From contig JABLXQ010000019.1 of assembly GCA_013178375.1 (NCBI GenBank), forward strand, positions 1 through 64,000: a DNA stretch of 64,000 nt. Reading direction: 5' to 3'. The DNA is from Gammaproteobacteria bacterium. GTDB taxonomy: Bacteria; Pseudomonadota; Gammaproteobacteria; Pseudomonadales; Ketobacteraceae. Position numbers and translations under genes: made by a program. The stretch's first letter is position 1, and each line of letters begins with the position of its first letter. Below, one piece after another: positions 7,340-15,435 of this stretch. The notes under the pieces were generated by a model. The model did no database searches, had not been told where the DNA came from, and saw nothing but the letters and a program-made list of their open reading frames with translations.

Positions 7340-8956
7340 TCAGAAATCATTCTGCAGAATGTGTGCGATGTTGCGCTCAGCCAGTGCCGAAATGGTCAGC
7401 GATGGATTCACCGCGCCAGTACTGCCGTTCACCATGGCGCCGTCCATCACATACAGTTTGTTGTAGCCTTTGATGCGGCCGTGCGCGTCCGCCGCCTGCC
7501 CCAGGATCGCGCCACCCAGCGGGTGTGCGGTAAAGGAGTCGTTCACGTCGGGCACAATTCCCACCAGGCCCGGCAACGTCAGGCTGGCATCACAAATCCT
7601 GTTGTTCATGGCGCGGGTAGCGGCCACCACGTCGGCGTTGCCATTGCGCGGCCACAGCAGCGTGCTGGAATCAGTGGACGCGTTGTACTGGAAGCGGCAA
7701 CGATTGGTCATGTCAAAGCCCATGCCCAGGGAACCGATCGCCGACAGGTTCACCGGCACATGCAGCGCGTACCAGTTTTCCATGGTGATGGGCGGGCCAA
7801 AACGGGTGTCGTGAATCTTGCCGGCGGAGGGCGACGCCTGGTAAAGCCCCTGCAACTCGCTGGCCGTACGCACCACCGCAGTATCGCCATTGGTGCCCCA
7901 GCCTTCGCCGATAAATTCATTGAGATCCGGCAGATCGCCCAACTCGCGCGCCCGCAGCAGCAACTCAGTGGAACCGATAGAGCCGGCGGCCATGAACAGA
8001 TATTCACAGGCGAGGGTGTATTCGTCGATCACCTCGCCCATCGGATCGATCTGCTTGATGTCCACCAGATAGTGGCCATTCGCATCCTGACCAATACCTT
8101 TCACCTGCATGCCGGGATAAATGGTGGTGTAACCGGTTTCCTCGGCATATTTCAGATAATTCTGGGTGAGATCGAATTTGGCGCCGTTGCTATTGCCATG
8201 GTTGCTTTCACCCAGGGTGGCCGAAGGCCGGCTGCGGAAATGGCATTCCTTGCGCACCACATCCCAGTTCCAGATGCCGTCGATGGGCTGCGGCGTATAG
8301 CCAGCCAGCTTCACCTGTTTGTCCCACACGCGGGAATGGCCGAATGACGGCTTGTAATAAAGATCCTTGGGCAGCGGGCTCAGTTTCAGCATCTGCCGCA
8401 CGCGCGGATAATAGATGTTGTTCATTTCGTCGTAATTCACGACGTTGCCGAAAATCGTCTGGAAGTAGGATTTGTCGGGCTGGATCATTACGCCGGTGAA
8501 CACCTTCGAACCGCCACCCACGCACGCACCGCGCCAGACGTCGATGTTTTCATATTCCGTCACGTCCAGAATGCCGCCGAACTTGTCGAAATTCATGGTG
8601 AGACCGGTCAGATGCTTTGCGCTGGTGCGATGCCAGAATGCGCGGCCATCCGGGAAAAAATCAGTGGCGTGAATCTTGCGCCAGGGATCGATGGGCCAGC
8701 GGCAACCGCGTTCCAGCACAGTGGTCTGGATGCCGGCCTGTGCAAGCCGGAATGCGGAAATCGCACCACCGAAACCGGACCCGATGACCACCGCCTGGGT
8801 AAAGGCAGGCGGCCGGGACACAGGCGCAAACAACTCGGGCACCTGGGTCCGGTATTTTTCTTCCGGTGTGGCGGCGGAGGCTTCATGGATAGGGGAGTAC
8901 AGCGCTGCTGCAGCACCGGTGGCGGCGCTGGCCTTCAAAAAGTCGCGACGTTTCAT
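7340..8956 (-). CDS. GMC-type oxidoreductase related to cholesterol oxidase
   Basis: This 538-residue protein opens with a twin-arginine signal (KRRDFLKASAATG), so it is exported folded with its flavin. The FAD-binding fold is VVIGSGFGGAISAFRLAQAG with VLERG. It follows the class I (GMC) cholesterol oxidase layout: GILDVTEYENIDVWRGACVGGGS, then YLFMAAGSIGSTELLLRARE, then EGWGTNGD. The active-site His (HPLGGAILG) and Asn (GAVNPSLTI) of that family are present. The third catalytic residue, a Glu in Streptomyces ChoA, is not evident in my alignment from memory. The substrate may be a sterol or another bulky alcohol. Confidence 0.82.
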   Translation of the reverse strand: MKRRDFLKASAATGAAAALYSPIHEASAATPEEKYRTQVPELFAPVSRPPAFTQAVVIGSGFGGAISAFRLAQAGIQTTVLERGCRWPIDPWRKIHATDFFPDGRAFWHRTSAKHLTGLTMNFDKFGGILDVTEYENIDVWRGACVGGGSKVFTGVMIQPDKSYFQTIFGNVVNYDEMNNIYYPRVRQMLKLSPLPKDLYYKPSFGHSRVWDKQVKLAGYTPQPIDGIWNWDVVRKECHFRSRPSATLGESNHGNSNGAKFDLTQNYLKYAEETGYTTIYPGMQVKGIGQDANGHYLVDIKQIDPMGEVIDEYTLACEYLFMAAGSIGSTELLLRARELGDLPDLNEFIGEGWGTNGDTAVVRTASELQGLYQASPSAGKIHDTRFGPPITMENWYALHVPVNLSAIGSLGMGFDMTNRCRFQYNASTDSSTLLWPRNGNADVVAATRAMNNRICDASLTLPGLVGIVPDVNDSFTAHPLGGAILGQAADAHGRIKGYNKLYVMDGAMVNGSTGAVNPSLTISALAERNIAHILQNDF

Positions 8957-9208
8957 TGTATTTGTTATCCGTTGGTCGGTGTGAAACTCGCTACTGCCAG
9001 CAAGACTGGCAAGCGAACAAACATGCCGACATCAAGTCGACACTTGCAACGGATGCTAAAGGAACCCACAGATTTTCGATTGTTTTAATGGGGTTGTTTT
9101 TATCAATCGCTGGCCAAATCAAACCATTCGCAAAACAGGCGCGCAGCGCAACCAACATAAAGGGACAAAAACAAAATCAGATGGCCAGATCAAACGCGAC
9201 AGCGTATG

Positions 9209-9769
9209 TCACGGTGCCTGTTGGGATACGGCAGCCCGGCGCTGCGCAAAACGGATGAAATCAAGAATGTGGCGCTCCAGCCGTTCCAGCACCTTGCGTT
9301 CCGTAATTGGCGATTTTCCGTCGGTCAGGGTATCAATCCCGGTGATCATCATTTCATGGCAGGGATGAATTTCCGACAGCGTGGAATCCAGCACCAGTTT
9401 CAGATGCGCCTGCGCCCGGGCGCCTCCGACTGCACTGACAGCCTGGGTGACGAAGGACACCGGCTTGCCCTTGAGCGGCGACGCAAAGGCCGGCCGTGAA
9501 GCCCAGTCAATCGCGTTTTTCAGAACGGCGGGAATGCTGTGATTGTATTCCGGCGTGCAACAGATGATGGCGTCGGCCGCTGTCACCTGCGCGAGGAAAT
9601 CCTGCACCACTGGTGGTTTGTTCTGGTTCAGGTCTTCGCAATAGAACGGCAGCCGGTCCAGCTGTGGCACCAGCACATCATGACCGGACAGGAATGGCCG
9701 GATGGTGTCGACGATCACCAGGCTTCTGCTTCTGGAATGGAAGCTGCCGGACAACAACAGAAAATTCAT
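9209..9769 (-). CDS. NADPH-dependent FMN reductase family protein
   Basis: This 186-residue flavodoxin-like protein reduces FMN or quinones with NAD(P)H. Diagnostic segments are the phosphate loop LLLSGSFHSRSRS and CCTPEYNHSIPAVLKNAIDW, the family hallmark around the flavin. VTQAVSAVGGARAQAHLK follows. The start is the ATG at 9769; the frame extends to 9790 but those residues do not fit. It lies 27 bp downstream of the DUF1569 gene on the same strand, so the two probably share a transcript. Confidence 0.88.
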   Translation of the reverse strand: MNFLLLSGSFHSRSRSLVIVDTIRPFLSGHDVLVPQLDRLPFYCEDLNQNKPPVVQDFLAQVTAADAIICCTPEYNHSIPAVLKNAIDWASRPAFASPLKGKPVSFVTQAVSAVGGARAQAHLKLVLDSTLSEIHPCHEMMITGIDTLTDGKSPITERKVLERLERHILDFIRFAQRRAAVSQQAP

Positions 9770-9796
9770 GACTACCTCGCTGGCACGCAACCTTTG

Positions 9797-10378
9797 TTAT
9801 GCAGCTTTGACACTGAACTGCGCAAAATGATTGGCCAGATGCATGGCATGGGCGAGCTCATATTCCTGCTTGTTCAACTCACCGTAGGCGAAGTGCGGTT
9901 GCAGCTCCCCTGACCATTGCTGAAACGCCAGAATGGCAGCGCGCAGACGGGCCTCGGCGGCCACACCATCATTCACCCCGTCCAGCGAAGGTGCGCCGGG
10001 TATGGGTTCAACCAGATCGTGGGACATGCGCCCGCGCCAGGCGAACACACCATAGGCCGCTGCGCCAATCGTGCTTTGGAACAGGGCGGATCTGGCTTCA
10101 GGAAAACCTGCCATTGAATACTCGATGCTTTGCGCACAATGGGTCAGCGTCTGCGCCCAGGTCCAGACTGCACTGGAATCCAGCGCGCCGGCCTGCGTCA
10201 GCAGGTTCAATTCAGTCAATGCCGCATCCAGCGACGCCAGCTGCAGGTCGCGGGCATCGGCCGCGTGGGCGAAGCGCGTCATGATCAAGGGCGCGCTCAC
10301 CGCTGCCCCTGCGGCTGCCAGCACGAACGTTCTGCGGCTATGATGGATTTCAGATTTCACTTGGTTCTTCTCCGTCAA
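9797..10378 (-). CDS. DUF1569-like protein with Tat signal
   Basis: This 193-residue protein has an N-terminal twin-arginine motif (SRRTFVLAAAGAAVSAP). The rest matches the DUF1569 / DinB-like pattern: WTWAQTLTHCAQSIEYSM, FPEARSALFQSTIG, RGRMSHDLVEPIPGAP, and HFAYGELNKQEYELAHAMHL with NHFAQF. The conserved His residues suggest a metal site, as in DinB-like proteins, but the biochemical role is unknown. It is the first gene of a likely pair with the FMN reductase. Confidence 0.72.
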   Translation of the reverse strand: MTEKNQVKSEIHHSRRTFVLAAAGAAVSAPLIMTRFAHAADARDLQLASLDAALTELNLLTQAGALDSSAVWTWAQTLTHCAQSIEYSMAGFPEARSALFQSTIGAAAYGVFAWRGRMSHDLVEPIPGAPSLDGVNDGVAAEARLRAAILAFQQWSGELQPHFAYGELNKQEYELAHAMHLANHFAQFSVKAA

Positions 10379-10501
10379 GAATAAAAATCAGGTATGTCCG
10401 GCCCGTATGAGCTGCATCCAGCCGTACCGGTAATGCTCTGTTGATTGTTTGGACGTGCCGGAATACCTGCGGCAGGCAGGGTGAAGCACGGGTTCAAAGG
10501 A

Positions 10502-11371
10502 TCAACCGTTTTTCCTGCCTGCTGCCAGCCTGCGTTCCTCCAGATGCTCCCGGGCCACCTTGCGGAAAAAGGCCGACACATCCAGCCGGGCGGTGACGAA
10601 TTCAAAGAGGCGCGGCAGCAGCGCCAGCATGGCCACGTTCAGCCGGGGCGTACCTTTCATGAGAACGATGTCTGGCGCGTCCTCGCGGATGGCACGCACC
10701 ACGGCAGCGCCCAGCGCGTCGGCACGGATGGCACCGACGAATGCCGGCGCGCTGATACCGTGTTTCTGCTTCATGGATTCATACATACCGGTGCCATCCA
10801 TGAAAGCCGGGCAGATTACCGAGGCACTGACCGGCCACTTCAACTCCTGTGCCGTCAGCCGCAGGGCGCGGGTAAAACCCACCAGGCCGTGCTTGGTGGC
10901 CACATAGGTTTCCTCATAGGCCGACGCCATGATCCCGGCCACCGAAGCTATATTGACGATATGGCCGCGCTCGCGCTGCAGCATGTGCGGCAGCACAAGG
11001 CGGGTCAGCACCATGGGTCCATTGAGATTCACTGCGATCATGTCCTGGATTTCCTCGATGCCCAGCTCATCAAACCGCAGCGCGTACTCAACGCCGGCAT
11101 TGTTGACCAGAATATCGATGTGGCCGAACGCCTGCAGCGCGCGGTCCACCAGATGGTTCAGCGCGTCCGGCCGGGAAACATCAGTGGGCACGGTGAGCAC
11201 CTGGATGTTGCTGCTTTTTTTCAACTGCTGCGCCACATCCTCCAGCCCCGCCGCCGACCGCGCCGCCAGCACCAGATTGACCCCGGCTTCCGCCAGCGCA
11301 TGGGCAATGAACACGCCCAGGCCCTGGGAGGCACCGGTCAGGATGGCAACATCGCCTTGTTTGATCTGCAT
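10502..11371 (-). CDS. Short-chain dehydrogenase/reductase
   Basis: This 289-residue classical SDR has the cofactor loop TGASQGLG, the NNAG structural motif (LVNNAGVEYA), the catalytic Ser in NIASVAG, and YVATK for Tyr-x3-Lys. The Arg in LAARS after strand 2 suggests NADP(H). A C-terminal extension after the core (LPRLFEFVTARLDVSAFFRKVAREH) is amphipathic and could touch the membrane, as in SDRs acting on fatty or steroid substrates. The exact substrate is unknown. Confidence 0.85.
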   Translation of the reverse strand: MQIKQGDVAILTGASQGLGVFIAHALAEAGVNLVLAARSAAGLEDVAQQLKKSSNIQVLTVPTDVSRPDALNHLVDRALQAFGHIDILVNNAGVEYALRFDELGIEEIQDMIAVNLNGPMVLTRLVLPHMLQRERGHIVNIASVAGIMASAYEETYVATKHGLVGFTRALRLTAQELKWPVSASVICPAFMDGTGMYESMKQKHGISAPAFVGAIRADALGAAVVRAIREDAPDIVLMKGTPRLNVAMLALLPRLFEFVTARLDVSAFFRKVAREHLEERRLAAGRKNG

Positions 11372-11432
11372 GGTGTGACCTCGAGCGTTGGCAGCAATCC
11401 ATTACCTGAACGCAAGCCGCAACCCGGCAGCA

Positions 11433-12005
11433 TCAAGGGCGGCATTGCAAGGCTTTTGACATCGGTATGATGGTGAGGGACGAATCCGGCCCGGTGGGAA
11501 AATCATAGGGTTCACCCGCCACGTAACCGAGGGTACTGTACAGCCGAACCCCGGGTAAAGTGGCGCCCAGTTCAAGCCGGGTAAAACCGAAGTCCCAGGC
11601 TTGCCGTTCGCAGTGGATCAGCAACTGGGTACCCAGGCCCTGGCGGGCATGGTCGGGGTGAATAAAGAAAGCGCGGATTTTGGCGGCATCCACCGCCGGG
11701 TCCAGTTGGCTGCTGTCCCGATCGCCCCGGGAATCGCTGCCAAACAGGGTTTTCCTGAAACTCCAGCCGCCACATCCCGCCAGCGTGCGGCCTGCCATGA
11801 TCAGGTAGTAGGTTTTATCTGAAATCAGTTGCGTATCCAAACCCCAGGCACTGCTCAGGGCGGCTTCGATTTGTGCGGAAGAATAATCGGAGCGGCCCAG
11901 CTGACGTGCCGAAAGCTGGATCAGACGGGTAATATCGCCCGCATTTTTTTCAGTTGCCAGTTGAATTGAATATTGCACCAAGCACCCATCATTACTGTTC
12001 CACAC
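11433..12005 (-). CDS. GNAT family N-acetyltransferase
   Basis: This 190-residue protein has the GNAT acetyl-CoA loop in IRAFFIHPDHARQGLGTQLLIHCE (Q/R-x-x-G-x-G/A form), followed by FTRLELGATLPGVRLYSTLGYV, the usual last strands. The N-terminus IQLATEKNAGDITRLIQLSAR fits motif C. The substrate is unknown. Other start codons are possible about 10 residues inside. Confidence 0.82.
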   Translation of the reverse strand: MWNSNDGCLVQYSIQLATEKNAGDITRLIQLSARQLGRSDYSSAQIEAALSSAWGLDTQLISDKTYYLIMAGRTLAGCGGWSFRKTLFGSDSRGDRDSSQLDPAVDAAKIRAFFIHPDHARQGLGTQLLIHCERQAWDFGFTRLELGATLPGVRLYSTLGYVAGEPYDFPTGPDSSLTIIPMSKALQCRP

Positions 12006-12068
12006 GTGCAGTCAATTCATGAAAGAAACACCATTCAGCCGGCTACGTCAACCGCATTATAAACCGCT

Positions 12069-12527
12069 TTAGCGGGCATGCCGGCGCGCCGGAATCCAGG
12101 CCACCATCAGCACCAGCAGGCCCGCCCATCCCAGCAGCACATCTTCCATCATGTGATGGTGCTCGCCGGGCAGGAATATGGATTGCAAAAACATGACACT
12201 GAAGTGCGCCAGATTGGCAGCGACGGTGAAATCCAGGAACAACTTCTGCTGCAACGGACGGCGGGCGGCAGCCCACAGGAACGCCGACCACACCAGATAG
12301 ATGGTACAGATCATCAGCTCATAAGCTTCGCTGTTGCTGCCCCAGCGCACAAAGGACAGATAGCCCGGGCCAAAATCCAGCAGCCGCAACGAGTGCAGAC
12401 CCAGCAGGCCAAAAAACAGCGTGGTGCCCACTGCACTCAGTCGGATGATCCAGGGTAACCAGGGGGACATCCGGTATTCGCCACCGGATGCATGCTGTGC
12501 GGATGATGGTAGTGTTTCGCTGTTCAT
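12069..12527 (-). CDS. Small four-helix membrane protein (DUF6632-like)
   Basis: With the start at 12527 this is 152 residues. After a polar N-terminus there are about four transmembrane helices, the last ones being NLAHFSVMFLQSIFLP and LLGWAGLLVLMVAWIP, with the conserved His-rich loop GEHHHMMEDV between them. The pattern resembles DUF6632-type proteins, whose function is unknown. An alternative ATG at 12560 would add 11 residues. The inner ATG is preferred because GGAGAGGA lies about 9-10 bases upstream of it. Both ATGs fall within arms of a perfect inverted repeat (see the repeat entry). Confidence 0.62.
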   Translation of the reverse strand: MNSETLPSSAQHASGGEYRMSPWLPWIIRLSAVGTTLFFGLLGLHSLRLLDFGPGYLSFVRWGSNSEAYELMICTIYLVWSAFLWAAARRPLQQKLFLDFTVAANLAHFSVMFLQSIFLPGEHHHMMEDVLLGWAGLLVLMVAWIPARRHAR

Positions 12528-12566
12528 GATCGCCGTCCTCTCCATTGTTTCGGCGATCATGAACAG
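12520..12566 (-). repeat. 16-bp perfect inverted repeat over the translation start
   Basis: Arms at 12520-12535 and 12551-12566 are exact reverse complements, with a 15-base loop. In the minus-strand transcript the loop contains the Shine-Dalgarno GGAGAGGA and the 3' arm contains the ATG at 12527. The 5' arm contains the other ATG at 12560. The structure could control translation or be a protein-binding dyad. Confidence 0.8.
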
Positions 12567-12606
12567 GAAAATTCAAGCCAACAAATGATAATTGCTTGCC
12601 GATGGA

Positions 12607-13215
12607 TCAGTACGACTTACCCGTAGTTTCAGTCTTGGCAGCCGCAGCCGGCTCAACGCTGACGGCAAAGGCTTCAAAATACGTCATTTCAACGATATCG
12701 CCAGGCTTGAGCCCCTTCAGCATCGCCTGAAAGTCCGGATGCATGACATCCAGCTCGCGCACCAGGCCAGACGGCCCTGTCACCCGGATCTTGTTGTTTT
12801 TCACGTCCACCGATTCAACCCGCACATCCGCCGTCACTGCATTCGCCACCAGCAGGCCGGGGCGATCACCGGCCGCCGCCTTGGCTGCGCCGAGATCAAC
12901 CTGCACATCGGGCGATTGTGCACTGCCTTTGGGCTTCAGCATCGCCGCCAGCCCTGTGTACAGTTCCACCGTCACCGTGTCACCGACCTTCACCTGTGGC
13001 AGGTTGGTCACTTCCTCGCTCACTGTCACTGTGCTGGACGTTCCGTCTTCTTCTTTCAGCGTCACGATCCGCTTGTCGTAATCGATGGCCTGGACTGTAG
13101 ATGTCACCTTGATTACTTCGCTCCTGGAGGCAGCCTCCGGAGCCGGTTGATTCAGACAGCCGGACAGTGCGAGCACCAGCGGAAAGGCCAAACGGGTCAT
13201 TGCTTTGAATAGCAT
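12607..13215 (-). CDS. Putative lipoprotein of unknown function
   Basis: This 202-residue protein has a signal peptide and lipobox ALSGC (Cys about residue 20). The mature part has two similar beta-rich modules: VIKVTSTVQAIDYDKRIVTLKEEDG and VRVESVDVKNNKIRVTGPSG, each with a V-x-(A/S)-(I/V)-D pattern. Each is followed by a segment ending in V-G-D or P-G-D (QVKVGDTVTVEL, LKPGDIVEMTY). This looks like an internal duplication of an OB-like or barrel-like module. The first Met could also be residue 6. No function is known. Confidence 0.68.
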   Translation of the reverse strand: MLFKAMTRLAFPLVLALSGCLNQPAPEAASRSEVIKVTSTVQAIDYDKRIVTLKEEDGTSSTVTVSEEVTNLPQVKVGDTVTVELYTGLAAMLKPKGSAQSPDVQVDLGAAKAAAGDRPGLLVANAVTADVRVESVDVKNNKIRVTGPSGLVRELDVMHPDFQAMLKGLKPGDIVEMTYFEAFAVSVEPAAAAKTETTGKSY

Positions 13216-13513
13216 GGGTACTTTTCCTTGTGTAATGACTTTCGGGTAAGAGACACCAACGCACGCGTCACGTCAACGGCTTTGCAGCAGGCAGACAGCG
13301 AGCCAGCGCTGGTATCATTTTTTCATTTTAATCCACAACCACACCGACGCAGATCAGATATCTGTCACATCCTGCCATTGTTGCCACCCTGCCGGACTGT
13401 TTAGGCTTGTTCCGGAAACGTTGCCACCCAAGAGCAGCGATCCCTGCGTCAATCGCCTGGTTCGGATCACCTTGTCCCAAAACTGACCTGAACAACTAGA
13501 GGGTACATTTGCC
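13216..13513. other. Intergenic region between divergent genes
   Basis: About 300 bp separates the minus-strand lipoprotein from the plus-strand monooxygenase. It should hold promoters for both. I see an AT-rich run near 13316-13331 and two copies of GTTGCCACCC (near 13380 and 13420), but no clear promoter or open reading frame. Confidence 0.5.
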
Positions 13514-14974
13514 ATGTCTGCGATCTGCAAGCGCAAGATAGTGATCATGGGCGCCGGCATGTCCGGCATGCTGGTAGCCATCCGGCTGCTGGCGGCCGGC
13601 ATCACCGATTTCGATATTCTGGAAAAGGCCGACAGCGCCGGCGGCACCTGGCGCGAAAACACCTATCCTGGCCTGGCCTGCGATGTGCCCGGCTACCTCT
13701 ACACCTACTCCTTCGAACCCAATCCCGAATGCTCGCACCGCTATGCCCGGGGCGACGAAATCCAGGCGTATTTCCTGCGGGTGTTCAACCAGTATCAATT
13801 GCACCGCCACACGCGTTTTGGGCAGGAGATTCTGTCCGCGAGCCATGCAGACGGCGTCTGGAACATCACTACCCGGACCGGTGCACAGTGGCAGGCCGAC
13901 ATCCTGATTTCCGCCGTGGGGGTGCTGCACCATCCCAACGTTCCCGACCTTCCGGGGCTGGACAGTTTCCAGGGCACGGCGTTTCACAGCGCACGCTGGA
14001 ATCATGCGGTGCCGGTGGATGGCAAGCGGGTGGCAGTGATTGGTACCGGCTCAACAGCCGTGCAGATCGTCAGCGGACTGGTGGACCGGGTGGCTGAACT
14101 GAAACTGTTCCAGCGCACGGCGCAGTGGGTGCTGCCCGCGTTCGACACCGAATATTCGGACTGGTCCAAGGAAATCCTGCGTCGCATACCGGGATTGACG
14201 AAATGGCTGCACAACCGCTATTCCGATGTTTACCACGGTATTTTGAGCGGTGGCTTTGGTCGCGAGCGCGTTCTCTTCATCAACGCCTTTCGCATGATGG
14301 CGGAACGACACCTGAACAGCGTGCGCGATCCGAAATTGCGGCGCCGGCTCACGCCCGATTACCGGTTCGGCTGCAAACGTTTCATTCTGTCGGACCGCTT
14401 TTACGAGGCCATGCAGCAACCGCAAACGCAACTGGTGACAGACGGGATCGAACGCATCGAACCCGGCGGCATCCGTACCAGCGACGGCACCCTGCATGAA
14501 GTGGATGTGATCGTGCTGGCCACCGGCTTCAAGGCACAGAATTATGTGCGGCCAATCCAGCTGACGGGCACCAACGGCATCACCCTGGAGCAGGCCTGGG
14601 CCGATGGCGTCAAGGCATACAAAACCGTGGCCATTCCCGGCTTTCCCAATTTCTTCATGCTGCAGGGGCCCCACAGCCCCATCGGCAATTTTTCGCTGAT
14701 CAAGATTGCCGAGATGCAGTGCGACTACCTGATGCAGGTCATCCAGCGCATCTGCAGCGGCGACATCCGGGAGCTGGCCCCGAAAAATGCCGCCACCGAT
14801 GACTACAACCGGGAATTGCGCGCAGCCGCACAGAATACGATCTGGATGGACCCGGGCTGCCAGAGCTGGTACATCGATACGCGCGGCAACCTGACGATCT
14901 GGCCATGGTCCATCGGACGGTTCGCAGACATCATGAAGGAGCCGCAACTGGCGGATTACGAGATTGCGCGCTGA
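13514..14974 (+). CDS. Flavin-containing monooxygenase, Baeyer-Villiger type
   Basis: This 486-residue class B flavoprotein monooxygenase has an FAD site GAGMSGMLVAIRL near the N-terminus, GGTWRENTYPGLACDVPGYL, and the Baeyer-Villiger fingerprint F-x-G-x3-H-x3-W (FQGTAFHSARW). The NADPH site is VIGTGSTAVQIV. It would insert oxygen next to a carbonyl, turning ketones into esters, or oxidise a soft nucleophile. C-terminal FFMLQGPHSPIGNFS and WPWSIGRF are typical of the cyclohexanone/steroid-monooxygenase-like subgroup. The substrate is unknown. Nearby P450, SDR and acyl-CoA dehydrogenase genes suggest lipid or terpenoid oxidation. Confidence 0.88.
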   Translation: MSAICKRKIVIMGAGMSGMLVAIRLLAAGITDFDILEKADSAGGTWRENTYPGLACDVPGYLYTYSFEPNPECSHRYARGDEIQAYFLRVFNQYQLHRHTRFGQEILSASHADGVWNITTRTGAQWQADILISAVGVLHHPNVPDLPGLDSFQGTAFHSARWNHAVPVDGKRVAVIGTGSTAVQIVSGLVDRVAELKLFQRTAQWVLPAFDTEYSDWSKEILRRIPGLTKWLHNRYSDVYHGILSGGFGRERVLFINAFRMMAERHLNSVRDPKLRRRLTPDYRFGCKRFILSDRFYEAMQQPQTQLVTDGIERIEPGGIRTSDGTLHEVDVIVLATGFKAQNYVRPIQLTGTNGITLEQAWADGVKAYKTVAIPGFPNFFMLQGPHSPIGNFSLIKIAEMQCDYLMQVIQRICSGDIRELAPKNAATDDYNRELRAAAQNTIWMDPGCQSWYIDTRGNLTIWPWSIGRFADIMKEPQLADYEIAR

Positions 14975-15001
14975 TGTTCGGTAACGCTGATGTCCGGTAA
15001 C
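14970..15001 (+). repeat. 16-bp tandem duplication across a stop codon
   Basis: GCTGATGTTCGGTAAC at 14970-14985 is followed directly by GCTGATGTCCGGTAAC at 14986-15001, with one difference. The first copy contains the TGA stop of the monooxygenase gene (14972-14974). Confidence 0.85.
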
Positions 15002-15050
15002 TATGCGGAAAAACGCGGGGCCTGCTACGGCGGGTTCCCTGCACCCGACA

Positions 15051-15362
15051 CTACCAACGAATACAGCCCTTGACCTTGTCTTCCTCTTTCCCCGACTGCG
15101 CCACCAGTGAACCCACGATGCAGCGGTTGGTGTAGCTCTGTTTCATATTGTCGGGCATGTTGGCAAACATGGAGTTGTCTGCCATTTTCGCACTGCATTC
15201 CACATTCGCCTTGTCAAACATCTGGTCGCACTGCTCCGGCTTGGCACCCAGGCAGTACAGAAAATCCGGCCGGCCACACTGCTCATGGCGGGCATTGGTA
15301 AGGGCGGCGCAACCGGACAGCAGCGCGCCCAGCAGGCATAATGGCAATGATGCTTTAATCAT
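15051..15362 (-). CDS. Small Cys-rich lipoprotein
   Basis: This 103-residue protein has a signal peptide with lipobox LLSGC (Cys about residue 18). Six further Cys residues in the mature part (CGRPDFLYC, EQCDQM, VECSAKM, NRCIVG, KGCIRW) suggest disulfides in the periplasm or outer membrane. The ATG at 15362 begins the signal peptide; the frame extends to 15515 without signal character. No family recognised. Confidence 0.65.
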   Translation of the reverse strand: MIKASLPLCLLGALLSGCAALTNARHEQCGRPDFLYCLGAKPEQCDQMFDKANVECSAKMADNSMFANMPDNMKQSYTNRCIVGSLVAQSGKEEDKVKGCIRW

Positions 15363-15435
15363 GTGAACCAAATGACTCCGTTGGCTGATTCGGTAGAAGC
15401 ATACAACGTCTGGCGAACACTCGTCGCGGAAAAGA

